A stretch of DNA of 16,160 nt from an uncultured Carnobacteriaceae bacterium (GTDB lineage: Bacteria > Bacillota > Bacilli > Lactobacillales > Aerococcaceae). The notes beneath the pieces are model-generated. The model saw nothing but the letters and a program-made list of their open reading frames with translations, searched no databases and had not been told where the DNA came from. Made by a program: the position numbers and the translations under genes. This document shows, piece after piece, positions 13,502-16,160 of this stretch. How positions within the stretch are numbered: the stretch's first letter is position 1; every line of letters begins with the position of its first letter. The stretch spans positions 1-16,160 of the forward strand of contig CALHVK010000109.1 of NCBI GenBank assembly GCA_938039195.1, given 5' to 3'.

Positions 13502-15871
13502 ATGACACAATTTGATACACCAGAATACTTAGCAAAGGTAGATGCTTGGTGGCGTGCAGCGAACTACATCTCAGTAGCTCAAATGTACTTAAAAGATAAC
13601 CCACTTTTACGTCGTCCAATCCAAAAAGAAGACGTTAAACTTCATCCAATCGGCCACTGGGGAACAATTGCAGGACAAAACTTCATTTATGCGCACTTAA
13701 ACCGTGCTATTAATAAATATGACTTAGATATGTTCTACATTGAAGGACCAGGTCACGGTGGACAAGTAATGGTTTCTAACTCTTACTTAGATGGATCTTA
13801 CACTGAGTTATACCCAGAAATCACTCAAGATGAAGCAGGGTTCAAACAATTATGTAAAATCTTCTCATTCCCAGGAGGAATCGCATCTCACGCTGCTCCA
13901 GAAACTCCTGGTTCAATTCACGAAGGTGGAGAATTAGGATACTCATTATCACATGCTACAGGTGCCATCTTAGATAATCCAAACGTAATTGCAGCAGCAG
14001 TTATCGGTGACGGAGAAGCTGAAACAGGTCCTTTAGCAGCTGGTTGGTTCTCAAACACATTCATCAACCCAGTAAACGATGGTGCTGTTTTACCAATTCT
14101 TTACTTAAACGGTGGTAAAATCCACAACCCAACTATTTTAGCTCGTCGTACTGATGAAGAATTAACTCAATTCTTCAACGGTTTAGGATGGGATCCAATC
14201 TTTGTTGAAGGAACAGATCCTAAAGAAGTTCACCCATTAATGGCTGCTAAATTAGACGAAGCAATTGAAAAAATTCAAGCCATTCAAAAAGAAGCTCGTG
14301 CTAAGAGCGCTGAAGAAGCTACAATGCCACATTGGCCAGTATTAGTAGTACGTACTCCTAAAGGTTGGACAGGTCCAAAAGAATGGAACCATGAACCAAT
14401 CGAAGGTGGATTCCGTGCTCACCAAGTTCCAATTCCAGTATCTGGAGAATCTATGGAACACATCGATAGTTTATTAGACTGGTTGAAATCATACCGTCCA
14501 GAAGAATTATTCGATGAAAATGGTAAATTAGTAGAAGAAATTGCTGCAATTTCTCCAAAAGGCCCACGTCGTATGAGCATGAACCCAATCACTAACGCTG
14601 GGGTTGTAAAACCAATGGAAATTACTGATTGGACTAAGCATGCAATTGATACAACAACACCAGGTGCTATCCAAAAACAAGATATGATTGAATTTGGTAA
14701 ATTTGCTGCTGATTTAGTAAAAGCAAACCCAGATAATTTCCGTATCTTTGGACCAGACGAAACAAAATCTAACCGTCTAAACGAAGTCTTTAAAGCAACA
14801 AACCGTCAATGGGTTGGCCGTCGTGATGAAAGCTATGATGAATGGATTTCACCAGTTGGTCGTGTCATCGACTCTCAATTATCAGAACACCAAGCTGAAG
14901 GTTTCTTAGAAGGATATGTATTAACAGGACGTCACGGATTCTTTGCATCTTACGAATCATTCTTACGTGTAGTTGACTCAATGATCACTCAACACTTCAA
15001 ATGGTTACGTAAATCTAAAACTCACGCTCCATGGCGTAAAAACTATCCATCATTAAACTTGATTGCAACATCAACAGTGTTCCAACAAGACCACAATGGA
15101 TATACTCACCAAGATCCAGGTTTATTAACACACTTAGCTGAGAAAAAACCTGAATTCGTTCGTGAATACTTACCAGCGGATACAAACAGCTTGATGGCTG
15201 TTATGGCTGAAGCTTTAAGTTCAGAAGATAAAATTAACTTAATCGTTTCTTCAAAACACCCACGTCCACAATTCTATTCTGTAGAAGAAGCTAAAGAATT
15301 AGTGAGCGAAGGTTACAAAGTAATTGATTGGGCTTCAACAGTGAAAGAAGGGGAAGAACCAGACGTAGTGATCGCTGCTGCAGGTACTGAACCTAACTTA
15401 GAAGCATTAGCAGGTATTTCAATCTTGCACAAACAATTCCCAGAATTGAAGATTCGCTTCATCAACGTAGTAGATATCTTGAAATTACGTTCTCCAAAAG
15501 TGGACCCACGTGGTTTATCTGATGAAGAATTTGATAAATTATTTACTACTGACAAACCAGTTGTATTCTGCTTCCACGGTTATGAAGGTATGATTCGTGA
15601 CTTATTCTTCGATCGTCACAACCATAACGTTCATATCCACGGATACCGTGAAAACGGAGATATCACAACTCCATTCGATATGCGTGTATTATCTGAAATG
15701 GACCGCTTCCACATTGCTAAAGACGCTGCAGTTGCTGTATACGGCGACAAAGCTAGCGAATTTGCTGCGAAAATGGACGAAACTGTGGAATTCCACCACA
15801 GCTACATCCGTGAACACGGGGAAGATATTCCTGAAGTTGTGAACTGGCAATGGGAAAACGTGAATAAATAA
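13502..15871 (+). CDS. xfp: phosphoketolase (xylulose-5-phosphate / fructose-6-phosphate)
   Basis: This thiamine diphosphate enzyme cleaves xylulose-5-P, and in some members fructose-6-P, with phosphate to acetyl phosphate plus a shorter sugar phosphate. It is the key enzyme of heterofermentative metabolism. The 789 residues from ATG 13502 match the family length. Active-site histidines are His52 (GHWGTIAGQ), His85 (GPGHGGQ) and His130 (SHAAPETPGS). The ThDP motif GDGEAETG lies at 169-176 with Asn203 in YLNGG, and GPDETKSN near 417-424. The frame stays open back to a TTG at 13388, but that TTG is the -35 hexamer of the P2 promoter and cannot be translated from that transcript. AAGAAGGGAAG at 13481-13491 serves ATG 13502. 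The substrate range cannot be read from sequence. Confidence 0.96.
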   Translation: MTQFDTPEYLAKVDAWWRAANYISVAQMYLKDNPLLRRPIQKEDVKLHPIGHWGTIAGQNFIYAHLNRAINKYDLDMFYIEGPGHGGQVMVSNSYLDGSYTELYPEITQDEAGFKQLCKIFSFPGGIASHAAPETPGSIHEGGELGYSLSHATGAILDNPNVIAAAVIGDGEAETGPLAAGWFSNTFINPVNDGAVLPILYLNGGKIHNPTILARRTDEELTQFFNGLGWDPIFVEGTDPKEVHPLMAAKLDEAIEKIQAIQKEARAKSAEEATMPHWPVLVVRTPKGWTGPKEWNHEPIEGGFRAHQVPIPVSGESMEHIDSLLDWLKSYRPEELFDENGKLVEEIAAISPKGPRRMSMNPITNAGVVKPMEITDWTKHAIDTTTPGAIQKQDMIEFGKFAADLVKANPDNFRIFGPDETKSNRLNEVFKATNRQWVGRRDESYDEWISPVGRVIDSQLSEHQAEGFLEGYVLTGRHGFFASYESFLRVVDSMITQHFKWLRKSKTHAPWRKNYPSLNLIATSTVFQQDHNGYTHQDPGLLTHLAEKKPEFVREYLPADTNSLMAVMAEALSSEDKINLIVSSKHPRPQFYSVEEAKELVSEGYKVIDWASTVKEGEEPDVVIAAAGTEPNLEALAGISILHKQFPELKIRFINVVDILKLRSPKVDPRGLSDEEFDKLFTTDKPVVFCFHGYEGMIRDLFFDRHNHNVHIHGYRENGDITTPFDMRVLSEMDRFHIAKDAAVAVYGDKASEFAAKMDETVEFHHSYIREHGEDIPEVVNWQWENVNK

Positions 15872-15881
15872 TTCATCTAAC

Positions 15882-15911
15882 AGGGTGCCTCAGAAATGAG
15901 GCGCTCTTTTT
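15882..15911 (+). terminator. intrinsic terminator after xfp
   Basis: AGGGTGCCTCA (15882-15892) pairs with TGAGGCGCTCT (15897-15907), with two G-T wobbles and a GAAA loop, followed by a T-run. Confidence 0.85.
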
Positions 15912-15929
15912 GTGCTTAAAAGATACTTA

Positions 15930-16120
15930 ATGATTACTGCGGAACCTTCGGTTTCTGTAATAATCGCTGTAGTGGGGTACCGGTTCGAGCCTCTACGAGT
16001 CTCTCACCTTTAAAGCCTCAAAGTAGGAGTAAGGAATAAATTCCTAACTCCTACTAATTCGCATTTAATACGATTCCCCACCACTGCGATTATAGAAACT
16101 CGAAGTTCCTACGTAATCAT
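15930..16120. repeat. large nested imperfect inverted repeat, gene-free
   Basis: The outer arms, 15930-15977 and 16076-16120, are reverse complements over about 39 paired positions with small bulges. ATGATTAC pairs with GTAATCAT (16113-16120), GGAAC with GTTCC, GTTTCT with AGAAAC, ATAATCGC (15960-15967) with GCGATTAT (16086-16093), and GTGGGG with CCCCAC. Weaker pairing seems to extend outward to about 15911 and 16137. Inside is a second stem at 16022-16055 (see the next entry). No open reading frame, T-run or transposase is present. It may be a small non-autonomous mobile repeat, a structured RNA, or a cruciform-forming site. The pairing is read directly; its nature is unknown. Confidence 0.7.
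16022..16055. repeat. inner hairpin of the nested repeat
   Basis: AGTAGGAGT-A-AGGAAT at 16022-16037 pairs with ATTCCT-A-ACTCCTACT at 16040-16055. This is a 15-16-bp stem with a single A-A mismatch and a very short loop. No T-tract follows on either side, so it is not a typical terminator. The left side also contains GGAGTAAGG, which is ribosome-binding-site-like, but no start codon with an open frame follows. Confidence 0.7.
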
Positions 16121-16160
16121 TTATTTTTTAGTGCATAAGAATAATCATTTCTAAGGAACT
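16104..16160. repeat. overlapping inverted repeat running to the window edge
   Basis: AGTTCCT (16104-16110) and AGGAACT (16154-16160) are exact inverted repeats. TAATCATTT occurs twice between them (16114-16122 and 16143-16151). The left arm is shared with the large nested repeat, so the structure may alternate or continue past the window. Confidence 0.4.

Noticed and set aside
15975..16005. tRNA-like sequence GGTACCGGTTCGAGCC
   Set aside because: GGTTCGAG resembles a T-loop, but the flanking bases do not form a T-stem, and no acceptor, D or anticodon arms can be drawn.
15911..16160. CRISPR array or T-box riboswitch in the right-hand gene-free region
   Set aside because: There are no regularly spaced direct repeats, and no AGGGTGGNACCGCG-like T-box sequence on either strand.

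Overview
This window looks like chromosomal DNA of a low-GC Gram-positive bacterium, most likely a member of the Lactobacillales. The signs are A/T-rich intergenic DNA, strong AAGGAGG-type ribosome binding sites, sigma-A promoters with extended -10 elements, a CcpA-type cre box, a Firmicute LexA box, several PTS genes and a phosphoketolase. The genus cannot be fixed from sequence alone. A Carnobacteriaceae-like lineage such as Granulicatella is a guess. There are no phage, transposase, CRISPR, rRNA or tRNA genes. Almost everything is housekeeping metabolism or DNA repair.

Layout. (1) Bases 1-3950 form an amino-sugar PTS locus in two transcription units. The first is nanE plus a PTS EIIBC permease, driven by a strong promoter overlapped by a near-perfect cre box and ended by a hairpin terminator. 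The second is an RpiR-family regulator plus a stand-alone EIIA of the glucose family, with its own extended -10 promoter and a terminator shared with the convergent lexA. A simple reading is that the permease imports N-acetylmannosamine as its 6-phosphate, NanE converts it to GlcNAc-6-P, EIIA supplies phosphate, and RpiR senses the sugar phosphate. The permease gene carries one extra A in an A7 run just after its natural start. (2) Bases 3959-7159 hold lexA (minus strand), the divergent small gene ynzC, and transketolase, each with its own promoter or terminator. The order resembles Bacillus lexA-yneA-yneB-ynzC-tkt, but yneA and yneB are missing. (3) Bases 7177-7373 hold the tkt terminator, a 15-codon remnant or micro-ORF, and the promoter of the next operon. 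(4) Bases 7374-13168 are a tight operon, ymdB-mutS-mutL-msrB, combining an RNA-related phosphodiesterase, mismatch repair and repair of oxidised methionine. (5) Bases 13169-15911 hold xfp (phosphoketolase) with a leader of over 300 bp, two promoter candidates and inverted repeats, then a terminator. (6) Bases 15912-16160 have no gene, but contain a large nested imperfect inverted repeat of about 190-230 bp that is the least explained element in the window.

Transketolase and phosphoketolase link pentose phosphates to acetyl phosphate, as in heterofermentative sugar metabolism. The amino-sugar locus would feed GlcNAc-6-P into glycolysis or wall synthesis. The most interesting items are the A7 frameshift in the PTS permease, the nested hairpin element at the right end, the reduced SOS cluster, and the apparent gene remnant after tkt. 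I found no convincing new multi-gene system.
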